A stretch of 64,000 nucleotides of DNA, from positions 5,461,023 through 5,525,022 of the forward strand of contig NW_004955502.1 in assembly GCF_000276665.1 (NCBI RefSeq), written 5' to 3'. Below, piece after piece: positions 22,800 through 32,606 of this stretch. Below the pieces are notes generated by a model. That model worked only from the letters and a program-made list of their open reading frames with translations, searched no databases and was not told where the DNA came from. A program made the position numbers and the translations under genes. Source of the DNA: Chinchilla lanigera (Eukaryota; Chordata; Mammalia; Rodentia; Chinchillidae). How positions within the stretch are numbered: position 1 is the first letter of the stretch; the number at the start of each line of letters is the position of its first letter.

Positions 22800-24440
22800 A
22801 ATTGACGCTTGTACATAATGTATCTCAATGCCCTTTCACTATCACCTTTCTCTCCCCTCTTGCCCACCCTCAGCCATCTCTTGATCCCTTTCCCATCTGA
22901 GAAACATTTATCTCCCTAATTCCTACTACCTTTTATTTTGGTTTGCATGTAGTATTTGGGTTTCTCATATAAGAATAACCGTGCAGTATTTAACGTTGTG
23001 TGCCTGGTTTGTTTCATACAGTCTCATTATGTACAAATAGTTCAGGTGTGGCGAAGCTAAGCACAGAGGGAGAGCGTGGCCTGCTCTGGGGAAATGGCAG
23101 CACACAGAAGCCCTGACTCTTCTGGGTAAGTCTGGAGGCGTCTTCCTTCTCCTCACTGTGTCCCCCAGCTCACATGTCCAACTACAGGACAATGGCCTTG
23201 AACATGGTGTGATACATTTTCATCTATTAGGAGTCAAATTAGCATTTAGATTTTTTTCAGTTCTTCCAGACAATTCTCTTGGAACACCCTTACTCAAAAT
23301 TTCAGCTACAGTGTCAAAAACTGCAGTCACAAAATTTCCAGTCAGCTCATTTTATTGGCAGAGGAAAAGCCATTTTGTCCCTGTTCATTGTCAGGTTTTA
23401 TTCCTTGCCTCCTGAGGAATTGTACACTAATAACATGCCAGGAAATATCTTCCACCTTCCAGGAAAACTTTGTTCTGCTGTGGCCACTAAAGACTGCTTA
23501 AGAGAGAAAATAAAGTAGATGACTAAGTGCAAAACATTCATCAAAGTGCTCTTCAAACATAGTTTGTATGAAAAAGAATGGTTTGACTACAGAGAATGAT
23601 TGGTATGTCAAAATTTCATTTCAGAGGATGATTTTGTTATTAGAACAAGCCTCAGTTGTCTCCACGTTGGTTTTGTTCAGAAGATGTAACACAAGATAAA
23701 TAAGAAAGAGAACTTGGAGTACTGTTATCTGCCATGCAGTACTTCTATTGTAAGTACAGATAATAACAGTTCTAATATGTTTTTTCATTTCCTTGGGCAC
23801 CACATCTCCCCCTCACTGCACACGATACCCTTTACACTGTGGCTGCTGCTCCAGTAGCTCAGGAGACCTGAACAAATAATCAACAGTTTGTAGCCAGGGA
23901 GGAGGAAATATACTCTTATCTTTAAACTCAGTCTCTTAAATTTCTGGCAGGGAACAACTGAAGGGTTTCTAATAATCCTACCCATCTCTGGAATGAAAGT
24001 CACGTAAAAAAGAAGCATCTTACGCTGTGAACCATTGTCTATGTAAGTGATCATGAAGAAGCAGAAGGAGAAAGAAAAGAAAAAGAAAGAGAAGCAGAAA
24101 TTATGTGAGGAGCTCTGTTCTGTCGTGATCAGCAGCCCAGGGCTGTCCACCCGTGAGAGCCTGCTCTCTGATTTTGGTCACCCTCCTTTAGCTCCACTAT
24201 AAAAATTTAAGATCTGCATTTAGATTACTGTTTTACAGGATTTTAAATATCCCTATCAAGCCTGGAATTTTCATAGGTGAGCATTTCTTGTTCTCATTAC
24301 TTAATTGCCAAGTGTTCTTTGAAAATATGTTCTAGCAGTCAAAATATAGGATTTTCATGGTAGAGGAGAGAGGTTGCCTGTCATAACATACCAAGAAGTG
24401 CCCAAACCCAAAGGCAGAGCAGAATGTTACTTATACCTTT
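22800..24440. other. No supported gene
   Basis: Mixed-composition unique sequence. Short ORFs at 22965-23518 and 23785-24150 overlap on different frames and strands without domains. A purine-rich (GAAA)n stretch lies at 24055-24100. Confidence 0.4.
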
Positions 24441-24618
24441 CTTTGCATCTCTCAGTCTTCTCAAGTACAAAGCAGGGGCACCAACTCCCCGCTTCCCCTA
24501 TCTACAGATATAGGGAGGAAACAAGAGTGTTGCATATGCTACTGGTTTGAAAACTTTACTATTTATCAACACTTGTTAAATGACACGCAAGGCATAAAAT
24601 ATACCAGGAAACCTGTGA
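24441..24618. repeat. Source arm of a ~178-bp inverted repeat
   Basis: This stretch reappears in reverse complement at 27039-27216, inside a LINE-1 ORF2, with about five substitutions by eye. Its own flanks look unique, so it is the likely original and the copy in the L1 the derivative. Confidence 0.93.
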
Positions 24619-24902
24619 TGCTGGCTCTGCAGGCCTGTTGGCCCAATTTGAGAATACCTGATATAAATCGATTGCTTTCAAATTCCATTGAACAAGTCTG
24701 TGAGCCTTTGCAACGTCTGTCAAAAAATGTTCAGGGTAGGGGTGAAGTTTCTCCATTGAGAGCTTAAAGGCCTCATCCCTTGTCTATCTCAGAAGGCAGG
24801 CATGTTTTATTTCTGCGTTTTTCCCAACATTGGGTTTATAAGTAACATTTTATTTGTGAAAAATGGTCAAAATCATTGGTTTATAAAAACTATCTACTAA
24901 TC

Positions 24903-25020
24903 CATGGACAGTGGTGCAGGCCTGTGATCCCAGAACTGCGGGAGGTGGACACAGCAGGATTATAAATTCAGGCTCAGGTTGGGCAGCTTAGTTTCTTAGA
25001 TCATGCTTTACAATACAAAA
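24903..25020 (+). mobile_element. Decayed B1 SINE
   Basis: 'cagtggtgcaggcctgtgat' and 'cccagaactgcgggaggtgg' match the B1 head, and the rest decays quickly. Confidence 0.6.
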
Positions 25021-25029
25021 TAGAGAAGA

Positions 25030-25125
25030 ACCTCATGGAGAGGAAGAACCAACATTGTGAAAATGGCCATACTCCCAAAACTGCTTTACAGGTTTAATGC
25101 AATTCTATAACCTGATTTATATTTT
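25030..25125 (+). mobile_element. Short L1 ORF2 fragment, plus strand
   Basis: 'aaccaacattgtgaaaatgg' and 'ccatactcccaaaactgctt' encode the conserved L1 ORF2 passage NIVKMAILPK-LLYRFNAI in sense. It lies head-on to the large minus-strand L1 and belongs to a part of ORF2 that the large L1 is missing. Confidence 0.75.
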
Positions 25126-25439
25126 GATATGAAACGCAAGATAAGACTAAGATTTTGTTTTCTCCTTGTAGAGTCTTTCAGACTGTAGGTGTCTCAATAT
25201 CCTTATGGAATAGTATTTAAATTTTTTTAATATTTAGGGAAATAAAGATGAATAATACAGATCAATGAAACTTTCAGATTTTGCAGTCATAGTAGTTTGC
25301 TTACAATTTCCATCAGATTAATTTACTCAGATAATTTATAAACTCCATTTCACTTTTGATAAATATGTGAACTTTATTTCCTTACCACCTTGAGTGATAT
25401 AATTTTTAAGAGAGAAGGGCTTGAAACAATGGCTTGCAC

Positions 25440-27925
25440 AGTGAGCTACCTCTTCATTCTTCTTGATTAATTCAAGGAGTCTTCTTGTGGAGTTTTTAGG
25501 GTCTTCCATGAAAAGTATCATGTCATCTGCAAACAGTGATAGTTTTACTTCTTCCTTTCCTATCTTTATTCTTTTTATTTTTCTCTCTTGTCTAATTGCT
25601 CTAGCTAATGGTTCCAGAACTTTATTGAACAGGAGTGGTAACAGTGGACATCCTTGTCTTGTTCCTGATTTTAAAGTAAAAGCTTTAAGTTTTTGTCCAT
25701 TTAGAATGATGCTGGCGGTGGATTTGTAAATGGCTTTGATCAGGTTGAGGTAAAGACCATCTATTCCTATTTTCTGTAAAGTTTTTATCATGAATGTGTG
25801 TTGGACCTTGTCAAAAGCTTTTTCTGCATCTATCGAGTTGATCATGTGGTCATCCAAGGTCATCCATCCTTTGGCTCCATTAATATGGTGTATAAAATTT
25901 ATAAATTTGCAAATGTTGAACCAAACCTGCATTGCTGGAATGAATCTGACTGTCGTGATGTATGATTTTTATTGAGTATCTTTGCATCTATATTCACTAG
26001 GGAGATTTCTCAGCAGTTCTCTTTGTTTGTTGGATCTTTCTCTGGTTTTGGTATCAATATGATACTTGCCTCTGGAAATGAGTTAGGGAGAATTGCTTCC
26101 TTTCAATTTCATTGAAGAGTTTGAGGAGTGTTGGTATTAAATCTTCTCTGAATTTCTTGTAAAATTCTGCTGTGAATCCATCAGGGCCTGCCTGGGCTTT
26201 TCTTTGTCGGTAGGTTTTTAATCACGTTTTCAATCTCATTAATTGATATTGGGTTGTTCAGGATTTTTATATCTTTTGACTCAATCTTGGTAATTCACAC
26301 ATATCTAGGAATCTTTACATTTCTTCTGAATTTTGTATCCTATAGGAGTAAAGATTTTCAAAAGAGGTATTAATGATCAACATTTTTGTGGAATCTGTAG
26401 TAATTTCATCCTTTTCATTCCATATTGCATGACATTGAGTTCTTTCCTTCTTTTTTTGGATGAGGTTGGCTAGGGGTTTATGAATTTTATTTATTCTTTG
26501 AAAGAACCAACTCTTCGATTCATTTACTTTTTTGGAGGGTTTTCTTCATCTCAGTTGCATTGATTTCTGCCCTAATCTTTATAATCTCCTCCCTTCTTTG
26601 GGCTTCACTTGTTCTTCTTTTTCTAAAAGTTTCAGATGTGGTATTAGGCTATTTATTTGTTCTTTTTCTGTTCTCCTTATATGTGAGCTCACCATTGTAA
26701 ATTTCCCTCTGAGGACTACTTTCATTGTATCCCACAGATTCCAGTAAGTTGTATTTACATTTTCATTTGTTTGTAGGTACTTTTTAAATTCTTCTGTGAC
26801 CCACTGGTTTTTCATGAGGTTGTTGTTTAATTTCCAAGTGTTTATGGAGTTTTTAGAGTTCCTTTTGTTGTTAATTTCCAATTTCATTGCTGATTTTAAA
26901 GTAAAAGCTTTAAGTTTTTGTCCATTTAGAATGATGCTGGCTGTGGATTTGTTATAAATGGCTTTGATCAGGTTGAGGTAAAGACCATCTATTCCTATTT
27001 TCCATAAAGTTTTTATCATGAATGCATGTTGGACCTTGTCACAGGTTTCCTGGTATATTTTATGCCTTGAGTGTCACTTAACAAATGTTGATAAATAGTA
27101 AAGTTTTCAAACCAGTAGCATATGCAACACTCTTGTTTCCTCCCTATATCTGTAGATAGGGGAAGTGGGGAGTTGGTGCCCCTGCTTTGTACTTGAGAAG
27201 ACTGAGAGACGCAAAGGTTGTGTCCATACTATCTGTGGTCAGATAATATGCATGGGATAATTTCAGTTCTTTTGCATTTAGGTAGGTATGCTCTATGGGC
27301 TAGAATGTGGTCTATTTTAGAGAAAGTCCCATGTGCAGCTGAGAAAAATGTGTATTCTGATGTTGTGGGTTGGAACACTCTGTATACATCTACTAAGTCC
27401 ATTTGTTTGCCACTTTGGTTCAGATCTGTTATTTCCTTGATGATTTTTTGTCCAGTTGACCTATCTCTTTGTGTCAATGGGGTGTTGAGGTCCCCTGTTA
27501 CAATAGTGTTACTAATTATATGGGTTTTCATGCCTGTTAAAATTTGTCTTATATACTTTGGAGCTCCAATATTTGGTGCATACATGTGTATGATTGTTAT
27601 CTCTCCCTCTTGCAGTTTTCCCCTGAGAAGTGTGTAGTGACCTTCTTTATCTTTTTTGATTGTGGTCAGTTTGAAGTTAACATTGTCTGCAAACAGAATA
27701 GCTACACCTGCTTTTTTCTGGGTTCCTGTTGCATGGAGGGTTGTTTTCTTTCCTTTGACTTTTGGTCTATGGATTTCCTTTTGAATGAAGTGTGTTTCCT
27801 GTATATAGCATATTGTTGGATTTTGTTTTTTAATCCACTCTGTCAGTCTGTTTCTTTTGACTGGTGAATTGAGGGCTTCTACATTAATGGTTATAACTTA
27901 TATGTGTTGATTTATCATTGTCATG
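25440..27925 (-). pseudogene. L1 ORF2 pseudogene: endonuclease and reverse transcriptase, 3'-truncated
   Basis: ORF2 normally encodes an APE-type endonuclease and a reverse transcriptase for target-primed reverse transcription. The endonuclease C-terminal half lies at 27585-27229 (MYAPN, TGDLN, DHILAHRAYLPKCKRTEI and a terminal SDH motif). The linker runs from 26889 to about 26000. The RT part at 25932-25450 shows [30 protein letters not shown] and [15 protein letters not shown], that is, the catalytic F-A-D-D box and the preceding RQGCP motif. Several frame breaks occur. The insertion at 26890-27216 falls just after the endonuclease SDH motif. The last 26 or so codons of the open frame (25336-25440) are not L1-like. 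Confidence 0.9.
26890..27216. other. Mosaic templated insertion inside L1 ORF2
   Basis: Two joined copies. 26890-27041 is a direct copy of 25665-25813 (the RT segment of the same L1, with about 5 differences including a 3-bp indel). 27039-27216 is an inverted copy of 24441-24618. They share TCA at 27039-27041. L1 sequence on both sides (endonuclease SDH end and the following AMKLE-type linker) looks contiguous if the block is removed, so it was added with little or no loss. By chance the RT copy stays open into the linker, giving a chimeric 146-codon ORF at 26579-27019. Confidence 0.93.
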
Positions 27926-28014
27926 TTATTTACTTGCATTGGTTTACTACTTTTTCTACCTGTTTACTTGCTTGCTCTGCTTGATGGTTCCTTTCTGCTG
28001 TTTTTCTTGAAATT

Positions 28015-29041
28015 GCGGTCAGATTTTTCCCTGTCTAGAATGTCTTTTAGCACTCTGCAATGCTGGTTTGGCACTCATGAAGTTCTTCAATTGTTCTTTG
28101 TCATGGAAATATTTTATTACCTCATTGAATTTTAGGGATAGTTTGGCAAGGTACATCAGTCTTGGTTGGAAACTGTTGTGTCAGGACCTGTAATACTTCA
28201 CTCCAAGCTCTTCTCGATTGAATGATTTGTGTTGAGAAGTCTGCCATGATTCTGATGGGCCTTCCTTTATAAGTAATCTGTTTCTTTTCTGTAGCAGCTT
28301 TTAATATTCTGTTCTTTTGCTAGAGATCTGGAACTTGACTATTATATGTCTGGGTGTAGTTTTATTTTGGTTGTGGTTTGTTGGAGTTCTATATGCCTCA
28401 TTTTCTGTATATCAGGTTCTGTTTCCAAACTTGGGAAATTTTCTGCTATTATTTCTGCAAATATTCTTTTTATGTCAGTTGTGTTGCCTCCTGCTGCTTC
28501 ATTGACTCCTATTAGTTGTACATTATTCCTCTTTGCCTTGTCTTGCAGCTGGTGAATTGATTTTTCCTGGATCATTGTTGATTTTAAGAGATCCTTTCTT
28601 TCAGGGTCACTAGCTTCCATCCTATCTTCAAAATCTGAAATTCTATCATCAGCTTCATTCAAGCAGTTTTGGTAGCTTTCAATGGAATATTTGATTTCCT
28701 GGAAGTCTCTTTGAATCTGATTCATGCATTCTAAGTCCTTTCTATATTTTTCATTTAATGCTTCCATCCATTGCCTTTGTTCTTCTATTTTCTTATATGT
28801 TTCTTCTTCAAACTTTTTGAGCAGTTCTTTCATTATTATTGCCATTTCATTTTTTTGCCTGAGAAATTATTTCTGATCTGATCTCTTCTATGGCCTGATG
28901 AAGTTGTTTCTTTACTTCCATTGCAATCATTTCAGCAATTTCAGGCATGTGTTTACCAAGTTGTCCTATGTAGATGTCTCCTGGACTTGTTCTGAGTTGG
29001 GTGGAGTTCTGGGATTGTGTTTTAGTCCTTTGTCTTGTCAT
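28015..29041 (-). pseudogene. L1 ORF1 pseudogene (RNA-binding chaperone)
   Basis: ORF1p is the trimeric nucleic-acid chaperone of the L1 RNP. The N-terminus starts at 29041 (MTRQRTKTQSQNS) and stops at 28847, after an A7 homopolymer shifts the frame. The reading resumes at 28845 with a heptad-rich coiled coil (MKELLKKFEEETYKKIEEQ...) of about 90 residues. It then reaches the start of the RRM-like part (DKAKRNNVQLIGVNE, FAEIIAENFPSLE) and breaks again near 28342. The C-terminal domain continues in shifted frames to about 28015. At least two frame lesions make it non-functional. Confidence 0.9.
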
Positions 29042-30055
29042 GTTTGTTACAGGATGCAGAAAGCTCAGTTTCCCTCTTCAGCAGCTGCACAGCAAAGGCC
29101 GCTAGTGTCCCTAGCTTTCCTGTTAGTCAGGTTTGCCCCTCAGTGTCTGCTGCGATCCACTATGTAGTCTGGGGTTTTCTGGCAGTTACTGAAGTGTATC
29201 TAGTTATCCCAGGTCTCAGATGTGGACATTCGTGTCAGCTGATGGCAGACCATCTGATCCAGCATCTCCTTGCAGTTCAGGGCACGTGTACGGCCTGAAC
29301 TCGGGTTACACTGGTCACACAATCCCAGTCCAGTGGACCTGTGTTCCCAGGCAGTTCAGGGTAAAACCCAGACATGAACTGCAGAGTCAACAGTTTGTGG
29401 ACCACCTGATCCTTTGTCTCCAGTCAGTTCAGGACACATACAGGAGCCAGATGCAGGCTGTACTGACAGTAATCACAGACTGTGTCTGTGCCCTTTAGGA
29501 AGTTGGTGTGCAAGTAAAGCACAGACTCAAACCATGGTACAGCAGCTCTTGGGGCTCCTGCTCACTTGGCCCAGGGCGTGCACAATGAGGGCCCACACAT
29601 GAACCCCAGTGAGGGCAGTCCGTGGGCTTCTGAGTGAGGAACTCCTGTCTGTTGCAGGTGCACAGAGGGCAGAGACTCAGACTGTAACGGCAGGGGGGTT
29701 CTGGGTCACCCACTCTGCCCCCAGGAGGTGGATGGGAAATGTCTGTCTCTCTCAGCAGCTTTCAGCTAGGAGCCATGGTGGCACCTGGTCACAGCCCACA
29801 TGGTTCTGCTTCTCTAGTCAGTTCAGAACATGCACAGGAGCCAGACCCGGGCCACTCAAACAGCAATCACAGACTACCCGTGCCTGTGACCTCCAGGGAG
29901 TCGGGCGCAAGTAAAGCACAGACTAAAACCATGGAACCAGCAGCTCCTGGAGCGCCTGCTCCCTCAGGTCAGGGCATGCACAGTGAGGGCCCACATGCAA
30001 ACCCTGGTGAGGGCAATCTGCTGGCCTTCTGAGTGAGGAACTCTTGTCTGCCCAG
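29042..30055 (-). promoter_or_regulatory. L1 5'UTR with internal tandem-like units
   Basis: Upstream of ORF1 on the minus strand, GC-richer than the rest of the window. Two ~240-bp units (29421-29660 and 29815-30055) share blocks such as 'acaggagccagacccggg' against 'acaggagccagatgcagg', 'caagtaaagcacagactcaa' and 'gaggaactcctgtctg', with a period of about 394 bp. A shorter third echo is visible at 29240-29290 ('ccatctgatcc', 'gcagttcagggcac'). Rodent L1 5'UTRs are often built from promoter monomers. Whether these act as such is inferred. Confidence 0.75.
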
Positions 30056-30059
30056 GTTA

Positions 30060-30640
30060 TAAAATTTTAAATATACCTTTTATTCCTGTTTCTTTGTTTC
30101 CAGGAAAATAAAAGAATAAAATGCATTTGAATGAGGCTTGAATTAAGCCATTGAAAGACACTGGAAAAACCAAACTTATGAACAATCTTTAATTAACATA
30201 ATTCAAGAGAAAATACAAAAAACAATCAAATGCCTTCCTGCAAACAGTGATCACAGAAGAACTATTGAATAAAAATGACTAAAATATATCACATATAAAA
30301 TTATTATTTTTATAGCAGTAAAAAAAGTTTTCACTAGGTAATATTGTTGGCTACTAGTATACCAATTAATGACTTTTAAATTCAAAAGTAGGCCACTGTG
30401 TTCTCCTTGTATGGTGGCTGTCCCTCACACTGTAGGGTGTACTTTTTTGTTATTTTTACTTGGCCCAAACTCATTCTTCAGAGTCTGTTTCTTTTCGTAC
30501 CTTTAATAAAACGTTGCTACTGTTTAAAAAATTGAAAAGTAAAGGAAAATGCACACTCCTTTATCAGGTATAGTCAAGAAATACAGCAAACAGTTAAATT
30601 TTTAAGAATTTCTTACAGTACAATGTGCTTTGCTATTTAT
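30060..30640. other. AT-rich flank, possible ERV LTR scrap
   Basis: No gene. 'tacctttaataaaacgttgc' near 30500 resembles the polyadenylation region of an ERV LTR on the plus strand, but nothing else confirms it. Confidence 0.3.
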
Positions 30641-30705
30641 TGCCCCTCAGAGTACTCCTCCTTACTTCACACACAGTTATCTATCATTTTTGCCACTGTC
30701 TTGTG

Positions 30706-30850
30706 TTACACTGTCACAGCTGTTCAATGTCTTGAACTGATCCCAGTTCTTCAGCTTTTACAGTCACTTTGACTTTATGGAAAAGCCAGAAGTCACACTG
30801 TCCCAGATCCAATGAATAAAGTGGGTGAGGACACACCAGGATATTTTTTA
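30706..30850 (-). pseudogene. mariner-type transposase C-terminal remnant
   Basis: On the minus strand 30830-30714 reads openly for 38 codons, PHPLYSLDLGQCDFWLF and then HKVKVTVKAEELGSVQDIE, before a stop. This matches the conserved YSPDLAPCDFxLF-type signature at the end of the catalytic DD(34)D core of Tc1/mariner transposases and the residues after it. Downstream the frame decays. Neighbouring sequence up to about 31440 may belong to the same element but shows no clear motifs. Terminal inverted repeats were not found. Confidence 0.75.
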
Positions 30851-30859
30851 TTTGATAGA

Positions 30860-31607
30860 AACTGCTGTAAATATTTCATCAAAACAGAATACTAAAGTAA
30901 TGTGGTAAATGTTTTTTAAAAAGTGTATAAAGGTAAAAAGCAAATTACCAATATCCCCTCAAAATATTGCCCTTTGCTGTGAGCACAAGTACACCATCAT
31001 CCTTGACATTATGTCCTTTAATGAAATACTTGTTTTTAATTTAAAAATTCATTGTATTTTTCAATCACCACTTGTACCCTGTAATTTTAAAATGAGTTCT
31101 TTTCAGAAAATCGATAGTAAATGAGGGAAAATTGTTCTTTACAGAAAATGTTCATCTCAAAAAGAGGTTCAGCTTTCCATAAATGTTCAAAAGTGATAGA
31201 AAAATCTCTCAAAGTGAACTAATGAACCTACAAAACAATTATTAAATGGATTCTGAAGGCACTGAGTAAACCATTAACAAGCAACTTTATAATGCGGGAA
31301 TCAGGATGATGCCAACTGTACCTGCTGATCAACTTTAGTATTCACTGAAAGGAACAGCAAGACACTGTTTCAAGCTGTCCTTCTACAGGAAGTTGAAAAC
31401 AGCCATCTGAGATATTCTTGCCAAGTCATGTATCTGAGTATAACCATACACCTCTGCCTCTATGAGGTGACAATGAACAAAAAGTTCACTACATCAAAGG
31501 AAGTGATCAGTCAAGTGTGGAATTTAAAAATGCTACTGGAGAAGAGAATTGGTTTCTCCTGCATAGCAATATCGTGACAAGTAGCAACAGGGCTGTACAG
31601 TTCAGTT
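30860..31607. other. AT-rich sequence, possibly rest of a mariner element
   Basis: No gene. A 71-codon plus ORF at 30909-31124 has no domain. It may include decayed transposon sequence continuous with the mariner remnant. Confidence 0.3.
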
Positions 31608-31621
31608 AAAAATGAGGACCA

Positions 31622-31710
31622 GGGGCTGGGGATTTAGCTCAGCGGCAAAGCACCTGCCTGGCAAGTGCAAGGTCGTGAGTTCGGTTCCCGGTACCGGAGG
31701 GGGAAAAAAA
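31622..31710 (+). mobile_element. ID SINE, young, with perfect TSD
   Basis: Full-length ID with A box, B box and GGTACCGG end, followed by AGGGGG and an A tail. The TSD AAAAATGAGGACCA occurs at 31608-31621 and 31711-31724. Three-A form of the CGGCAAAGC segment. Confidence 0.97.
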
Positions 31711-31874
31711 AAAAATGAGGACCAAACTGTAACAGTGAGAAAACCTTAGCTGCATTAAAATTTGAGAAAACAACTTCAATCTGTTCTCCTAAATTTGTAA
31801 AAACCTAGGATCTTTTAATGGATACTAGTGCCATAATCATTTTCTTGTCTCCAGTACACAACATCCAATGCATG

Positions 31875-32176
31875 TGATTTAAAGAAGGAGAGGATTGTTT
31901 TGGCTCACATTTAGTTCACAGCTGGCTGGCTCTAAGGCAGGTTGGCATGGCAGAGGGGGGTGGTGGTGGAAAAGCTGCAAACATGATGGTGGGCAAGAAT
32001 CATGAAGAGCAGAGCGAGGACCCAGGAAGGGAACTATACCCTTCCAGGTCATCCCCTCAGTTACCTCGCTCTTCCTACCAGACCCTACCTCCTACCACAA
32101 GTAAGCGTATCTTCTCCATAATGTAATTGCCTCTCACAAGTTTGCCATTGAGCCTTCAGACACAAACCATAACAAC
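31875..32176 (-). mobile_element. ERVL-MaLR LTR, minus strand
   Basis: 'aagaaggagaggattgtttt', 'ggctcacatttagttcacag' and 'ggctggctctaaggcagg' are the antisense of the MaLR 3' LTR passage around the AATAAA region. The end 'cacaaaccataaca' is the antisense of a TG...-type start. Solo LTR, diverged. Confidence 0.6.
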
Positions 32177-32444
32177 TAGATGTTAGGTAATGCTAGCAGT
32201 ATGTATAATTATGTTTGATCTGAGGATGATACATGGATGTGATCATATAATGTATGGATTTATGTATATACACATTTTATTAGCTATGTACACCTGCTGA
32301 AGACTTTCCTAGAAATGCTATGATATCTGAGACTCGCTTTTAAAACTATTAAACAAAATAAAATTAATAGGAAAAAGAAATAGTTGAAACAAGATTTGTT
32401 AATGTTCGTAATTGTTAAAGCTGGATGTAGGTATATAAAATTTT

Positions 32445-32582
32445 TATATTATATTCTCTACTTTTGTGTAGAGAATATAATATATTCTTCCAAAAAGTAT
32501 AAGCAGAAGCACAAAGAAAGAGTTGACTCATCTGCTTATACTCAAAGTATAAGCAGAAGCACCAAGAATTGACTCATTTGAT
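32445..32582. repeat. Hairpin and direct-repeat cluster
   Basis: A perfect 17-bp inverted repeat (32445-32461 and 32468-32484) encloses a 6-nt loop TTTTGT. Next comes a ~40-bp direct repeat (32494-32534 and 32544-32580, 'gtataagcagaagcac...ttgactcat'). The junction between the repeat units forms a second perfect hairpin, TCTGCTTATAC / GTATAAGCAGA (32531-32541, 32547-32557). Confidence 0.93.
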
Positions 32583-32606
32583 GTAAGAAATCAGAAGATT
32601 CTAGTA

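Larger units (their letters stand above)
25440..30055 (-). mobile_element. LINE-1 with 5'UTR, ORF1 and partial ORF2
   Basis: Read leftwards: 5'UTR 30055-29042, ORF1 about 29041-28015, a short spacer, then ORF2 from about 27925. ORF2 holds the endonuclease, an inserted foreign block (26890-27216), the linker and the RT palm with its FADD box, and ends near 25440. The 3' third of ORF2, the 3'UTR and the A tail are absent. Losing the 3' end while keeping the 5'UTR is the opposite of ordinary 5' truncation and suggests a later deletion or rearrangement. Frameshifts make it inactive. No target duplication could be identified because the 3' end is missing. Confidence 0.93.

Noticed and set aside
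27218..29914. Plus-strand ORFs of 60-140 codons
   Set aside because: They are antisense shadows of the minus-strand L1 ORF1, ORF2 and 5'UTR.
32445..32484. 17-bp hairpin as a miRNA precursor
   Set aside because: The stem is too short and perfect for a canonical pre-miRNA, and no larger fold around it is evident. It is kept only as a structural finding.
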